A stretch of DNA of 64,000 nt, from the NCBI RefSeq assembly GCF_005080825.1, contig NZ_CP034852.1, positions 458,700-522,699 on the forward strand. Reading direction: 5' to 3'. Source of the DNA: Buchnera aphidicola (Thelaxes californica). Its GTDB lineage: Bacteria; Pseudomonadota; Gammaproteobacteria; Enterobacterales; Enterobacteriaceae. The notes below the pieces were generated by a model. That model made no database searches. It was not told where the DNA came from and saw only the letters and a list, made by a program, of their open reading frames with translations. Below are positions 40,026 to 48,869 of this stretch, piece by piece; position 1 is the first letter of the stretch; each line of letters starts with the position of its first letter. The translations under genes and the position numbers were made by a program.

Positions 40026-40556
40026 GTGACAACAATATTAAGCGTGAGGTTAAATAATACTGTAGTAATCGGTGGTGATGGACAAGCTACATTAGGTAAT
40101 ACTGTAATCAAAAGTAATGTAAAAAAAGTAAGATCTATTTATAATAATAAAGTAATAGCTGGATTTGCAGGTGGTACAGCAGATGCATTTACTTTATTTG
40201 AACTTTTCGAAAGAAAATTAGAATTACATCAAGGTCAATTACAACGTTCAGCTATTGAATTAGCTAAAGATTGGAGGTCAGATCGAATATTAAGAAAATT
40301 AGAGGCTTTATTAGCCGTAGCTGATATTCACAACTCATTAATTATTACAGGAACTGGTGATGTAATACAACCAGAAAACGATTTAATTGCAATTGGATCT
40401 GGTGGATCATTTGCTCAAGCAGCAGCAAAAGCTTTAATAGATAATACTGTTTTAAGTGCTACTGAAATTGTTAAAAAATCTTTAAAAATCGCTGCAAATA
40501 TTTGTATTTATACAAATCATAATTTTACTATTAAAGAAATTTCTTCCAACAGTTAA
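40026..40556 (+). CDS. hslV: HslV (ClpQ) protease subunit
   Basis: The threonine peptidase of the two-component HslUV protease. 176 residues, as in E. coli. Translation starts at GTG (40026), partly overlapping an upstream ATG-TAG (40021-40026); a GTG start puts TTILSV right after the initiator so the N-terminal catalytic Thr is exposed on processing. [19 protein letters not shown], with the active-site lysine, and [18 protein letters not shown] are intact. hslU begins 12 nt after the stop, forming the hslVU operon. Confidence 0.96.
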   Translation: MTTILSVRLNNTVVIGGDGQATLGNTVIKSNVKKVRSIYNNKVIAGFAGGTADAFTLFELFERKLELHQGQLQRSAIELAKDWRSDRILRKLEALLAVADIHNSLIITGTGDVIQPENDLIAIGSGGSFAQAAAKALIDNTVLSATEIVKKSLKIAANICIYTNHNFTIKEISSNS

Positions 40557-40567
40557 GGATTAATCTG

Positions 40568-41908
40568 ATGTCTAATATGACTCCTCGAGAGATTGTGAGA
40601 GAGCTTAACAGATTTATTATTGGCCAAGAAAAAGCAAAAAAAGCAGTAGCCATTGCTTTAAGAAATAGATGGAGAAGAATGCAATTAGAAAAAGAATTGC
40701 GTAGTGAAGTAACACCTAAAAATATATTAATGATAGGACCTACAGGAGTAGGTAAAACTGAAATTGCAAAAAGATTAGCAAAATTAGCCAATGCTCCATT
40801 TATTAAAATAGAAGCGACAAAATTTACTGAAGTAGGATATGTAGGAAAAGAAGTTGATTCTATAATTAGAGATTTAACTGATGCAGCTGTAAAAATAGTT
40901 CGTATGCAAGCAATAAAAAAAAATCAAACACGAGCAGAAGAAATGGCAGAAGAAAGAATTTTGCAAGTATTGATTCCTATTTCTGAAAAAGATTGGAAAA
41001 AACAAGAAAATAATCTCAATAGACCATCATCTACTATTCAAATATTTCGAAAAAAACTCAGAGAAGGACAACTAGATGATAAAGAAATAGAAATTAATAT
41101 AGCTTCTACTCCTATGGGTGTGGAAATCATGGCCCCTCCAGGTATGGAGGAATTAACTAATCAACTACAATCATTATTTCAAAATTTAAGAGGAGGAAAA
41201 AAAAATAGTAGAAAATTAAAAATAAAAGATGCTTTAAAAATCCTCATAGAGGAAGAGTCTGCAAAAATACTAAATCCAGAATCAATAAAAAAAGAAGCTA
41301 TACATGCTGTAGAACAAAATGGAATAGTATTTATTGATGAAATTGATAAAATATGTAAAAGAAGTGGACAAACTTCTTCCGGGTCAGAAATTTCTCGTGA
41401 AGGTGTACAACGAGACTTATTACCTTTGGTTGAAGGATGTACAGTTTCTACAAAACATGGAATGGTAAAAACTGACCATATATTATTCATTGCATCTGGA
41501 GCATTTCAATTATCTAAACCATCTGATTTAATACCAGAACTACAAGGAAGACTACCAATCAGAGTAGAATTGAATGCATTGACCGTAAACGATTTTGAAC
41601 GTATTTTAACAGAACCAAAATCATCTATTACAGTTCAATATCAAGCTTTAATGCAAACTGAAGGAGTAAAAATTCATTTTACAAATGAAGGAATTCGACG
41701 TATTGCAGAAGTCGCATGGAAAGTTAATCAATCTATGGAAAATATTGGCGCAAGAAGACTATATACAGTATTAGAAAAACTAATGGAAGAAATATCATTT
41801 AATGCAAGCGATCAAAACGGCGCTGTTGTTGAAGTAAATGCATGTTATGTAGCTCAACATTTAGATGAACTGATATCAAATGAAGATCTCAGTCGTTTCA
41901 TTCTATAA
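40568..41908 (+). CDS. hslU: HslU (ClpY) ATPase subunit
   Basis: AAA+ unfoldase that feeds substrates to HslV. 446 residues (E. coli 443). Visible: [24 protein letters not shown], Walker [16 protein letters not shown], the pore loop GYVGKEVDS, the I domain, Walker B FIDEIDKI, sensor and arginine-finger region ([13 protein letters not shown]), and the C-terminal [10 protein letters not shown] that docks into HslV. An unusual long hairpin lies 20-65 nt downstream. Confidence 0.98.
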   Translation: MSNMTPREIVRELNRFIIGQEKAKKAVAIALRNRWRRMQLEKELRSEVTPKNILMIGPTGVGKTEIAKRLAKLANAPFIKIEATKFTEVGYVGKEVDSIIRDLTDAAVKIVRMQAIKKNQTRAEEMAEERILQVLIPISEKDWKKQENNLNRPSSTIQIFRKKLREGQLDDKEIEINIASTPMGVEIMAPPGMEELTNQLQSLFQNLRGGKKNSRKLKIKDALKILIEEESAKILNPESIKKEAIHAVEQNGIVFIDEIDKICKRSGQTSSGSEISREGVQRDLLPLVEGCTVSTKHGMVKTDHILFIASGAFQLSKPSDLIPELQGRLPIRVELNALTVNDFERILTEPKSSITVQYQALMQTEGVKIHFTNEGIRRIAEVAWKVNQSMENIGARRLYTVLEKLMEEISFNASDQNGAVVEVNACYVAQHLDELISNEDLSRFIL

Positions 41909-41930
41909 AAAACATAATTATATACACACA

Positions 41931-41974
41931 ATAAGTCTCCTTCTCAGGATTGTATCTGAGATAGGGTACTTATC
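41931..41974 (+). other. Long stable hairpin between hslU and fpr
   Basis: ATAAGT, mismatch, TCCT and TCTCAG pair with CTGAGA, a bulged T, AGGG, mismatch and ACTTAT around the 8-nt loop GATTGTAT: 16 base pairs in all, seven of them G-C. This is by far the most GC-rich hairpin in the intergenic DNA here. No U tract follows. It may be a 3' stabiliser of hslVU or a processing site. Confidence 0.55.
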
Positions 41975-42020
41975 AAATCTTACTATACTTGTTTAATACA
42001 CAAATTTGAAAATTAATATA

Positions 42021-42770
42021 ATGAATAATTTAATTGAAGCTACATTAATTAAAAAAAAATTTTTTTCCAATAATTTATTTAGTGTTTTTTTTTCAGCTAA
42101 AATTGAAAATTTTATTCCTGGACAATATAATAGAATTATTTTTATAAATCAAAATTCAGAAAAAATACAAAGAGCTTATTCTTATGTTAATTCACCAAAA
42201 GAAAAAATTATTGAATTTTATGTAGCTTTAATTCCAAATGGAATTATAACACCACATTTATTTTCTTTATTACCTCAACAAAAAATAAATATATATCAAC
42301 AATCTTTTGGTTTTTTTACATTAAAAAATATTCCAATTTGTAAACATCTTTGGATGTTTGCTACAGGAACAGCGATAGGCCCTTATTTATCTATTTTACA
42401 AGGTGAAAAAAAAATTAATCAATTTAATAAAATAATATTAATTCATGCAGTCAAATTTGAAAAAGATTTAAATTATTTAAAACTTATGTTGAAATTACAA
42501 AAAAAATATAACAACAAATTACAAATTATTACCATTCTAAGTAGAGAAAAAAAAGACGGATCATTATTTGGAAGAATACCAAAATTATTAACAGAAAAAA
42601 AAATAGAAAAAAAAGTAGATTTAAAAATTAATAAAAAAGATTCTCATATAATGTTATGTGGAAATCCTAACATGGTTAAAGAAACAACAAAAATCTTAAA
42701 TTCAATATATAATCTTAATATACACACTCAAAGAAATGCTGGTCAAATTACAATAGAACACTATTGGTAA
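42021..42770 (+). CDS. fpr: Ferredoxin/flavodoxin-NADP reductase
   Basis: FAD enzyme that passes electrons from NADPH to ferredoxin or flavodoxin; the likely donor for Fdx (61321) and IspG/IspH-type enzymes. From the ATG at 42021 it has 249 residues (E. coli 248); an in-frame TTG at 42006 would add five residues without support. Visible: RAYSYVNSP (FAD), FATGTAIGPYLSIL (NADP), MLCGNPNMV and the terminal aromatic of IEHYW that stacks on FAD, as in E. coli. Convergent with the unassigned gene, with two hairpins between. Confidence 0.95.
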   Translation: MNNLIEATLIKKKFFSNNLFSVFFSAKIENFIPGQYNRIIFINQNSEKIQRAYSYVNSPKEKIIEFYVALIPNGIITPHLFSLLPQQKINIYQQSFGFFTLKNIPICKHLWMFATGTAIGPYLSILQGEKKINQFNKIILIHAVKFEKDLNYLKLMLKLQKKYNNKLQIITILSREKKDGSLFGRIPKLLTEKKIEKKVDLKINKKDSHIMLCGNPNMVKETTKILNSIYNLNIHTQRNAGQITIEHYW

Positions 42771-42867
42771 AAAAATTGTTTATATATTAAATATATATAT
42801 AATGAAATGAATATCTATAAATAACTATAACAACTATATTTTAATAATATTATTTAAAAAAATTGTG

Positions 42868-42896
42868 TCAAAAAAGTGTTGTCAACACTTTTTTGA
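42868..42896. terminator. 13-bp bidirectional terminator between fpr and the 490-residue gene
   Basis: TCAAAAAAGTGTT (42868-42880), loop GTC, AACACTTTTTTGA (42884-42896): a perfect 13-bp stem with T6 near the end on either strand. It lies between two convergent genes, where a shared terminator is expected. Confidence 0.75.
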
Positions 42897-42931
42897 AAAA
42901 AAATCTTTTTTTAAAAAATTATACATATTAT

Positions 42932-42966
42932 TTTATTTAATCATTTGGTAAAAATGATTAAATAAA
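42932..42966 (-). terminator. 14-bp hairpin after the 490-residue gene
   Basis: 42932-42945 pairs perfectly with 42953-42966 round the loop TGGTAAA, starting 41 nt beyond the stop of the minus-strand gene. Only two G-C pairs. Probably the first of two stops for that gene's transcript. Confidence 0.55.
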
Positions 42967-43007
42967 TATTTTCAATTATTAATTAATAGATTGTAATATT
43001 ATATAAT

Positions 43008-44480
43008 TTATTTAATAAAATATGAATATTCTATTTTTGGTGCATCATTTTTAGAAACGATAACATTTGTTTTCACACCAAATAATACTGTCTTTAATTG
43101 ATTATTAGAATATTTTTTTTCTAAAATTCCTGTGTTTACACCCACAATTTTTATTGTTTGAGGATCTATTATATCAATTTTATAATGAAAAACAGGATGC
43201 TTGGGTAAAAAGTCTAACAACTCAGGATTATCTAAGAAAATACTTAAATAAGCATGATTAAATAAATTTTGATTAGCATATACAGAAATCAATTGTTGTA
43301 ATTCTAAATCTGGAACTGTTTGCATAAAATCTTTAGTAAAATTTTGAATTTTAGAAGAATTCATATCTTTTCCATTAATTTGAAAATATTCATTTTCAAA
43401 ATTACTTAAAAAAGTATCATGTACTTGCATAGTTTTATTCAAAATTTCATAAGTATCTTGATATGCTCGTTTTAAATCATGAACACTATGATCAGATTGC
43501 AGATGATTTAAAGAATGCCATATAATTACATTATGAGGATGATCCGATGCAATTTCATTATCATTGTACTTATTCAAATTAGAAATTATATTTTTAATAA
43601 AATCTCTTCTAGAATCAAATTGAACATTTGAATATTTTTTTTGAGGAACTTGAAGATGTGAATAATCACTATTATGATACTCTTTACCAAGATCATCAAA
43701 GGAATGTTGTAATAAAGATAAAGCTTTTATAGGAGCAGAATTGTTATTTATTAAAGACATTGATGAAAAAAAACTATCAGCATTAGTATTTTTCTGTATA
43801 AAATCTATAAAAAGATTATTAATTGAATTTGTAATATTAGTAAATATATTTGTGTCTACTGTATTTTTATTAACATTTTTTTGAACAACTTTTATTCTTT
43901 TCAAATTATTGGAATTAGTAATAGAAGAATCTTTTCTCTTATGCAAATTTGGAAAAACATTATTTTTCTTTAAATGGATAATATCAAAAGAAAGAAAAGA
44001 TTTACTTTGTAAAGAATTTACTAATGGAGTAGTATCATATTTTTTTCTTGGATTTTTATTTTTATGATAAGATTCTACGATATCTGATAATGTCCATGCA
44101 TTATGTCTAGAATGTTCTAAAGCTCTAATTTTAAGAGGATAAGAAGGATCTACAGAATTTATTGGAACTATATTTTTTAATTTATCATTTTCTTTTTCAC
44201 AATATTGATTGTTAGATTGAATTTCTATTTTATTTAAATCTATATTATGATTAATTTTAGGTATTCTTTTAGAATACACAACAGATTTTTCTTTCGGAAA
44301 TAATGCTATTACTGTGCTATTTTTAGCAGTATCATGAATATTATTTGATACAGCATTATCTGGAGGAATTAGAGAATCTTTAAATTCATTTTTAATTATT
44401 TCAAAATCGTAATATGTTTTTTCAATATTACTAAAATCTAATTTTGAAATATCATTTGGTAATGAAGTGAATGATGTCAT
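43008..44480 (-). CDS. Unassigned 490-residue protein
   Basis: I do not recognise this protein. It has 490 residues, no signal peptide, no membrane segment and no P-loop, zinc or other familiar motif. It is rich in Asn, Ser, Lys and His with one cysteine (Cys94). Residues 1-250 look largely disordered, with a Lys/Asn-rich stretch near 165-210; residues about 290-490 look more folded, with predicted helices (for example 333-405) and a strand-rich end from about 430. The ATG has a clear GAGGA ribosome-binding site and the gene ends in two hairpins, so it is a real expressed gene. Its place between fpr and rsmJ may correspond to one of the Buchnera-specific orphans named yba in published annotations; I could not verify this. 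Confidence 0.85.
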   Translation of the reverse strand: MTSFTSLPNDISKLDFSNIEKTYYDFEIIKNEFKDSLIPPDNAVSNNIHDTAKNSTVIALFPKEKSVVYSKRIPKINHNIDLNKIEIQSNNQYCEKENDKLKNIVPINSVDPSYPLKIRALEHSRHNAWTLSDIVESYHKNKNPRKKYDTTPLVNSLQSKSFLSFDIIHLKKNNVFPNLHKRKDSSITNSNNLKRIKVVQKNVNKNTVDTNIFTNITNSINNLFIDFIQKNTNADSFFSSMSLINNNSAPIKALSLLQHSFDDLGKEYHNSDYSHLQVPQKKYSNVQFDSRRDFIKNIISNLNKYNDNEIASDHPHNVIIWHSLNHLQSDHSVHDLKRAYQDTYEILNKTMQVHDTFLSNFENEYFQINGKDMNSSKIQNFTKDFMQTVPDLELQQLISVYANQNLFNHAYLSIFLDNPELLDFLPKHPVFHYKIDIIDPQTIKIVGVNTGILEKKYSNNQLKTVLFGVKTNVIVSKNDAPKIEYSYFIK

Positions 44481-44804
44481 ATTAAATCCTCATTTTTTTT
44501 CCATTCTTTTTATCATATTTTTGATAAAAGTTAAAAAATTTTTTTACATTTTAAAAAAATTGATATATTTATTATATATAAATTATTATTAATATTATAA
44601 TAATTCTTCTTAAAAAGAAGTTATATATGCATAAATTATATTTTTATTGTATACTCTTTATTTATTTTAAAAAAAGAAATAATCACAAAATACATTTTTA
44701 TAAAAAATATATTTTTAATATTAAATATTGTGAATATAAATAAAAATAAATAAAAAATATCATTATTTTTCTCTCTTTTGTTTTAATAGGAAAAAAAATT
44801 ATAT
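44481..44804. other. 324-nt divergent region, unassigned gene / rsmJ
   Basis: No gene. Two promoters should lie here. Near 44502-44527 the minus strand reads CTTTTATC ... GATAAAAAG, a symmetrical element about 20-45 nt before the unassigned gene, and CTTCTT/AAGAAG forms a small hairpin near 44607-44621. Neither matches a known operator. Confidence 0.4.
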
Positions 44805-45455
44805 ATGTACATAATTATAAAATCTAAAAAAATAGAATTATGTGATTATACCAATAATCGAATTAATTCTTTTTCTATTGATTTTACAACAAAAAAATTT
44901 TTAAATCGCATTAAAAATATTCATACAAAAGAAGCTTTACCAAAAGCAGTAGGTATAAAAAATACATATTTTCCTAATATTATCGATACTACAGCAGGAT
45001 TAGGAAAAGATAGTGTTTTACTTGCTGCATTAGGTTGTCAAGTAACTATGTTTGAAAGAAATCCTATAATTGCTTTTTGTTTGCAAGAAGCTTTAAAAAA
45101 AGCAAAAAAAAACACAATTATCGGACAATTTATATCTGATAATATTAAATTATTTAAACAATCTAGTTTACAAATGATAGATATTCCTGAAATAACCAAA
45201 CCTGAAGTTATATATTTAGATCCTATGTTATATACATTAAAAATTAAGTCTTCACCTAAAAGAGAGATACATTTTTTAAAAAAACTGATAAAAAATGCTG
45301 ATCAAGATGCTTATAAAATATTTTCAATTGCAATACAATTTGCTACTAAAAGAGTGGTGGTAAAAAGACCATTAAATTGCACATTTTTAAATAATATAAA
45401 AACAAAAAATTTTATTAAAACAAAAAAAAATAGATTTGATATTTACTTTGTGTAA
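44805..45455 (+). CDS. rsmJ: 16S rRNA (guanine-1516-N2)-methyltransferase RsmJ
   Basis: SAM-dependent methylase of G1516 in 16S rRNA (formerly YhiQ). 216 residues, against 250 in E. coli; the missing part is N-terminal. Visible: KAVGIK, the SAM loop IDTTAGLGKDSVLLAALGC, MFERNPI, VIYLDPM (catalytic region) and TKRVVVKRP, ending RFDIYFV like the E. coli RFDIY. A weak AGGA precedes the ATG. It stands alone; prlC and other E. coli neighbours are absent. Confidence 0.93.
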   Translation: MYIIIKSKKIELCDYTNNRINSFSIDFTTKKFLNRIKNIHTKEALPKAVGIKNTYFPNIIDTTAGLGKDSVLLAALGCQVTMFERNPIIAFCLQEALKKAKKNTIIGQFISDNIKLFKQSSLQMIDIPEITKPEVIYLDPMLYTLKIKSSPKREIHFLKKLIKNADQDAYKIFSIAIQFATKRVVVKRPLNCTFLNNIKTKNFIKTKKNRFDIYFV

Positions 45456-45946
45456 AAGTATTTTTTTTAAAAAAAAAATATTTAATAATTTTAAAAAAAT
45501 AGTCTTAAAATATATTAATTTTTGTAATCAAAAACATTATATTTTTAAATTAAAAATCAACATCAAAAAATTATTCATGAATAATTAATTTTCGATAAAA
45601 ATAAATAAAAAAATGAAAAAAATTGTTTTTTAAATATTTTTTAAAAACTTCTATATTTATAAAAAATATATATTTTTCAAAAACAAAATATTTTTCATAT
45701 TATTTATAATAATTGGATTGTTTTTTAAAAAAAAAATATTATATATATAATATCATATTTTTTATATTAATATATTTTTTTATAAAAAAATATAACAAAA
45801 TAAAATATAATTAACTAATAATTATATTAATATAATTAATTAATTTATTAAAAAAAATATTTTTTATTCAAAAGTATTTAATTATATAAAAAAAAATTTT
45901 ATACAATATATGTAATATTAAATATAATTTTTTTATTCTATAAAAT
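45456..45946. other. 491-nt convergent region, rsmJ / ynfM
   Basis: Low-complexity A/T with T8/A10 palindromic DNA straight after rsmJ (about 45460-45482), which may end that transcript. No gene, tRNA or legible remnant. Confidence 0.5.
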
Positions 45947-47227
45947 CTAAAATTCATCATTTAATTGATTAATTAATTGTATTCCTAATACTAACATAAA
46001 CATAACAAATAAAGAAATACCTATCCAATGACCTATAAACCAAAAACAACCTCCGAAAATACTACATATACTAGAACCTAAATAATAAAAAAATAAATAT
46101 AAAGAAGATGCTTGTCCTTTTGATTTTGTTGCAAGAAAACCTATCCAACTACTAGAAACTGAATGAGCAGCAAAAAAACCACCAGAAAAAAATAATAAAC
46201 CGATGATAATGAAATATATAATATCTAATTGTGTTAATAATAAACCAATAAGCATCATAAATAATGATGACATTAAAATTATTTTACTATGATATTGAGT
46301 AATTAATATTCCAGCTTTTGGAGAAGTATATACTCCTATTAAATATACCAAAGAGATATAACTAATCATTACTTGACTTAAGTAAAAAGGGGAAACCATA
46401 AGTCTATAAGTAATATAATTAAATACAGTAATAAAACTACCCATTAAAATAAAACCAATAATAAACAATGTAGATAAATACTTATTTTTACATTGACATA
46501 TAATATTATTTAAAATAAAAACAGGAGTTACTTTACTTGCAGAAAAATTTTTAGAAACAGGTAATAATAACATAAATACAATTGATGAACATAAAGCACA
46601 TAATCCAACAGAAAAAAATGCTGCATTCCAAGATAGATAATGAGTAACACTACTAGACACTATACGACCAACTAAACCACCTACTGTATTACCACTAATA
46701 TATAAACCCATTGATAAACCTAAAATTTTTGGATGAATTTCCTCATTTAAATAAGACATAGCAACACCTACAACACCACTTAAAGATAAACCTATTAATG
46801 AACGTATTAAAATTACACCATACCAACTATCAGTATAGGCTGAACCCATAGTTAATAAAGAAGATAATAATAAAGATGTTCCCATAATTGATTTTCTTCC
46901 AATAGTATCCGATAATGCACCACTTATCAACATTCCTACAGCCATCATTAAAGTAGCAGAAGATAAAGATAAACTACTTACTGTTGGACTAATATTAAAT
47001 TTTTTAGAAAAAATAGGCAGTATTGGTTGTACACAATATAACATTGAAAAAGTAGCAAAACCAGCTAAAAATAAAGCCACCATAACTTTATAAAAATCTT
47101 TACTAGTCTGTTTAATAAATTTTTTTTTTTTTTTAATATCCATACATTTATTTTTAGAAAAATTATCTCTATTATGTATTTCTGTATGCATATTTATTTT
47201 TTCTTGATTTCTTGTAAAAACAATCAA
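45947..47227 (-). CDS. ynfM: Major facilitator superfamily transporter, YnfM type
   Basis: Inner-membrane MFS protein closely similar to E. coli YnfM throughout, with LLYCVQPILP-like, MLYCVQPILPIFSKKF, LIRSLIGLSLSGVVGVAMSYLNEEIHP, SMGLYISGNTVGGLVGR, GFFAAHSVSSSWIG and GQASSLYLFFYYLGSS blocks and about twelve membrane segments. YnfM has no firmly known substrate. Start: TTG at 47227 is chosen because a perfect AAGGAG lies six bases before it; the first ATG, twelve codons on, has none. Total 426 residues (E. coli about 417). An A15 run codes five Lys in the N-terminal tail (complement of 47120-47134). Confidence 0.92.
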   Translation of the reverse strand: MIVFTRNQEKINMHTEIHNRDNFSKNKCMDIKKKKKFIKQTSKDFYKVMVALFLAGFATFSMLYCVQPILPIFSKKFNISPTVSSLSLSSATLMMAVGMLISGALSDTIGRKSIMGTSLLLSSLLTMGSAYTDSWYGVILIRSLIGLSLSGVVGVAMSYLNEEIHPKILGLSMGLYISGNTVGGLVGRIVSSSVTHYLSWNAAFFSVGLCALCSSIVFMLLLPVSKNFSASKVTPVFILNNIICQCKNKYLSTLFIIGFILMGSFITVFNYITYRLMVSPFYLSQVMISYISLVYLIGVYTSPKAGILITQYHSKIILMSSLFMMLIGLLLTQLDIIYFIIIGLLFFSGGFFAAHSVSSSWIGFLATKSKGQASSLYLFFYYLGSSICSIFGGCFWFIGHWIGISLFVMFMLVLGIQLINQLNDEF

Positions 47228-47371
47228 AATATACTCCTTTTTACAATCCGTTTATAAAAATTAAATAAATAAAAAATTGTTAAATAATAATAAGGAAAAA
47301 AAATTAATATTTGTAATAAAAATGATAACATTTATTACTTTAATTAAAGATTAAATATTTTTTAAAAAAAA

Positions 47372-48226
47372 TTATATATAAAAATAACCTTCATATACAT
47401 ATTCTGTTTCTCCTATCATATTAAATATTTTTTTTTTTCTATTCCAAAAAATAGTAATTTTACCTCCATTTAATTTAACAACTACTTTTTCATTTAATAA
47501 ATTATTTAAAATACCTATCGAAGCTGCAGCACACGCTCCACTACCACATGCTTGTGTTTCTCCTACTCCTCGTTCATACACTCTAACTTTTATCATATTT
47601 TTATTAATAATTTCCATAAATTCTACATTTACTCCTTCTAAAAAAAAAGATTTATTATTTAAAAATTTTCCAATATAATTAACATTAATATTGTTAATAT
47701 CTTGAACAATTATTACACAATGCGGATTACCTAAAAAAACCACTCCAAAATCTACTATTAAGTTTTGATTCACTAAAATACTGTATTTCTCAGAAATCAA
47801 TTGTATATTAAAATGCGAAGCATTAGGATGAAAATCTGGTTCCTGCATCCAAACTTTAACAACTTTATCATCAATATTTTCTACTTTCATGATTGTAGTG
47901 TTTGTACTTACAGTTATTTTTTTTTTAGAAATTAATTTTTCTTTTTTAATAAATTGTGATAAACATCTTACTCCATTTCCACATTGAAATACTTCTATTC
48001 CATTTGAATTAAAAATACGATAATGAAAATCTGAAGAAAATGTATTAAGAGGTGGTTCTAAAATTAAAACTTGATCACAACCAATACCAGTATATCGATT
48101 AGATATTTTTTTAATTAAATTTTTAGAAAAACAATATTTTTTGTTATAATTATTAATTATCACAAAATCATTTTTTAATCCATGCATTTTTGTAAAAAAT
48201 ATTTTTTTTTTATTAGTATTAAACAT
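47372..48226 (-). CDS. dapF: Diaminopimelate epimerase
   Basis: Converts LL- to meso-diaminopimelate for lysine and peptidoglycan. The ATG at 48226 (284 residues, E. coli 274) is preferred to the one at 48232, which overlaps the AAGGA ribosome-binding sequence serving it. The two catalytic cysteines are Cys82 in QCGNGVRC and Cys227 in ETQACGSGACAA. KMHGLKNDF, GNPHC and VRVYERGVGETQ are conserved. Divergent from cyaY, as in the E. coli cyaY-dapF neighbourhood though not the same orientation detail. Confidence 0.97.
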   Translation of the reverse strand: MFNTNKKKIFFTKMHGLKNDFVIINNYNKKYCFSKNLIKKISNRYTGIGCDQVLILEPPLNTFSSDFHYRIFNSNGIEVFQCGNGVRCLSQFIKKEKLISKKKITVSTNTTIMKVENIDDKVVKVWMQEPDFHPNASHFNIQLISEKYSILVNQNLIVDFGVVFLGNPHCVIIVQDINNINVNYIGKFLNNKSFFLEGVNVEFMEIINKNMIKVRVYERGVGETQACGSGACAAASIGILNNLLNEKVVVKLNGGKITIFWNRKKKIFNMIGETEYVYEGYFYI

Positions 48227-48391
48227 ATTCATCCTTATATTTTTATATCTTTTTTATAAAAAAAGTTTTATTATTTATATATAATTTTATTTCATAACAA
48301 TTAATTTCACATTAAAATAATAAAAAATTTTATAATAATAAAAATTCACCATTATACTAAAAATATAATAAAAAATAAATAAATTAAAAAA

Positions 48392-48727
48392 ATGAGCTAT
48401 AAAATATTATTTAAACAAAAAGATTTTTTAAATCTCTATTCAAAAATAATTTTGAAAATAGAATTACAACTTGATAATTATATAGGAAAAAAAAATCTTG
48501 ATTATGACAATAACTATGATACTTTTTCAATTTTTATTGAAAACAAAAAAATAATCGTACTTAATAAAAGAGAAAATTTAAAACAAATTTGGATGGCAAC
48601 TACTAAAACAGGTTACCATTTTTCATTTATAAAAGGAATCTGGATATGCATACGTAATAAAGTAGAATTTTGGTACATTTTAAATAAAGAATTAAGAATT
48701 GCCCTAAAAGGGGATATAGATATATAA
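48392..48727 (+). CDS. cyaY: Frataxin-like protein CyaY
   Basis: Frataxin homologue that binds IscS and tunes the rate of cluster assembly on IscU, and can bind iron. 111 residues (E. coli 106). Visible: IFIENKKIIVLNKRENLKQIWMATTKTGYHF, the strand platform that contacts IscS, and the WICIRNKVEFW block. The acidic first helix is less acidic than in E. coli (KDFLNLYSKIILKIELQLDNY), so iron binding may be reduced. A good terminator follows. IscS is at 59015. Confidence 0.93.
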   Translation: MSYKILFKQKDFLNLYSKIILKIELQLDNYIGKKNLDYDNNYDTFSIFIENKKIIVLNKRENLKQIWMATTKTGYHFSFIKGIWICIRNKVEFWYILNKELRIALKGDIDI

Positions 48728-48753
48728 AAGTTTTATTAAATAATTTTTTATAT

Positions 48754-48781
48754 ATTTTACTACTTCAGTAAAATTTTTTTT
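48754..48781 (+). terminator. Intrinsic terminator after cyaY
   Basis: ATTTTACT, loop ACTTC, AGTAAAAT, followed by a run of seven further T. It lies 27 nt after the cyaY stop and is the most canonical intrinsic terminator in the window. Confidence 0.8.
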
Positions 48782-48869
48782 ATATACAAAATGTTTTTTT
48801 ATATAATAAAAAATATGTACAATATATTGTTACATGAACATTTTTTACTATCCATGGTATTTAAACAGA

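Noticed and set aside
41179..41490. 103-residue minus-strand frame over hslU
   Set aside because: Shadow of a conserved gene.
42006..42770. TTG start for fpr
   Set aside because: The added five residues have no family match and no good ribosome-binding site; the ATG at 42021 fits the E. coli N-terminus.
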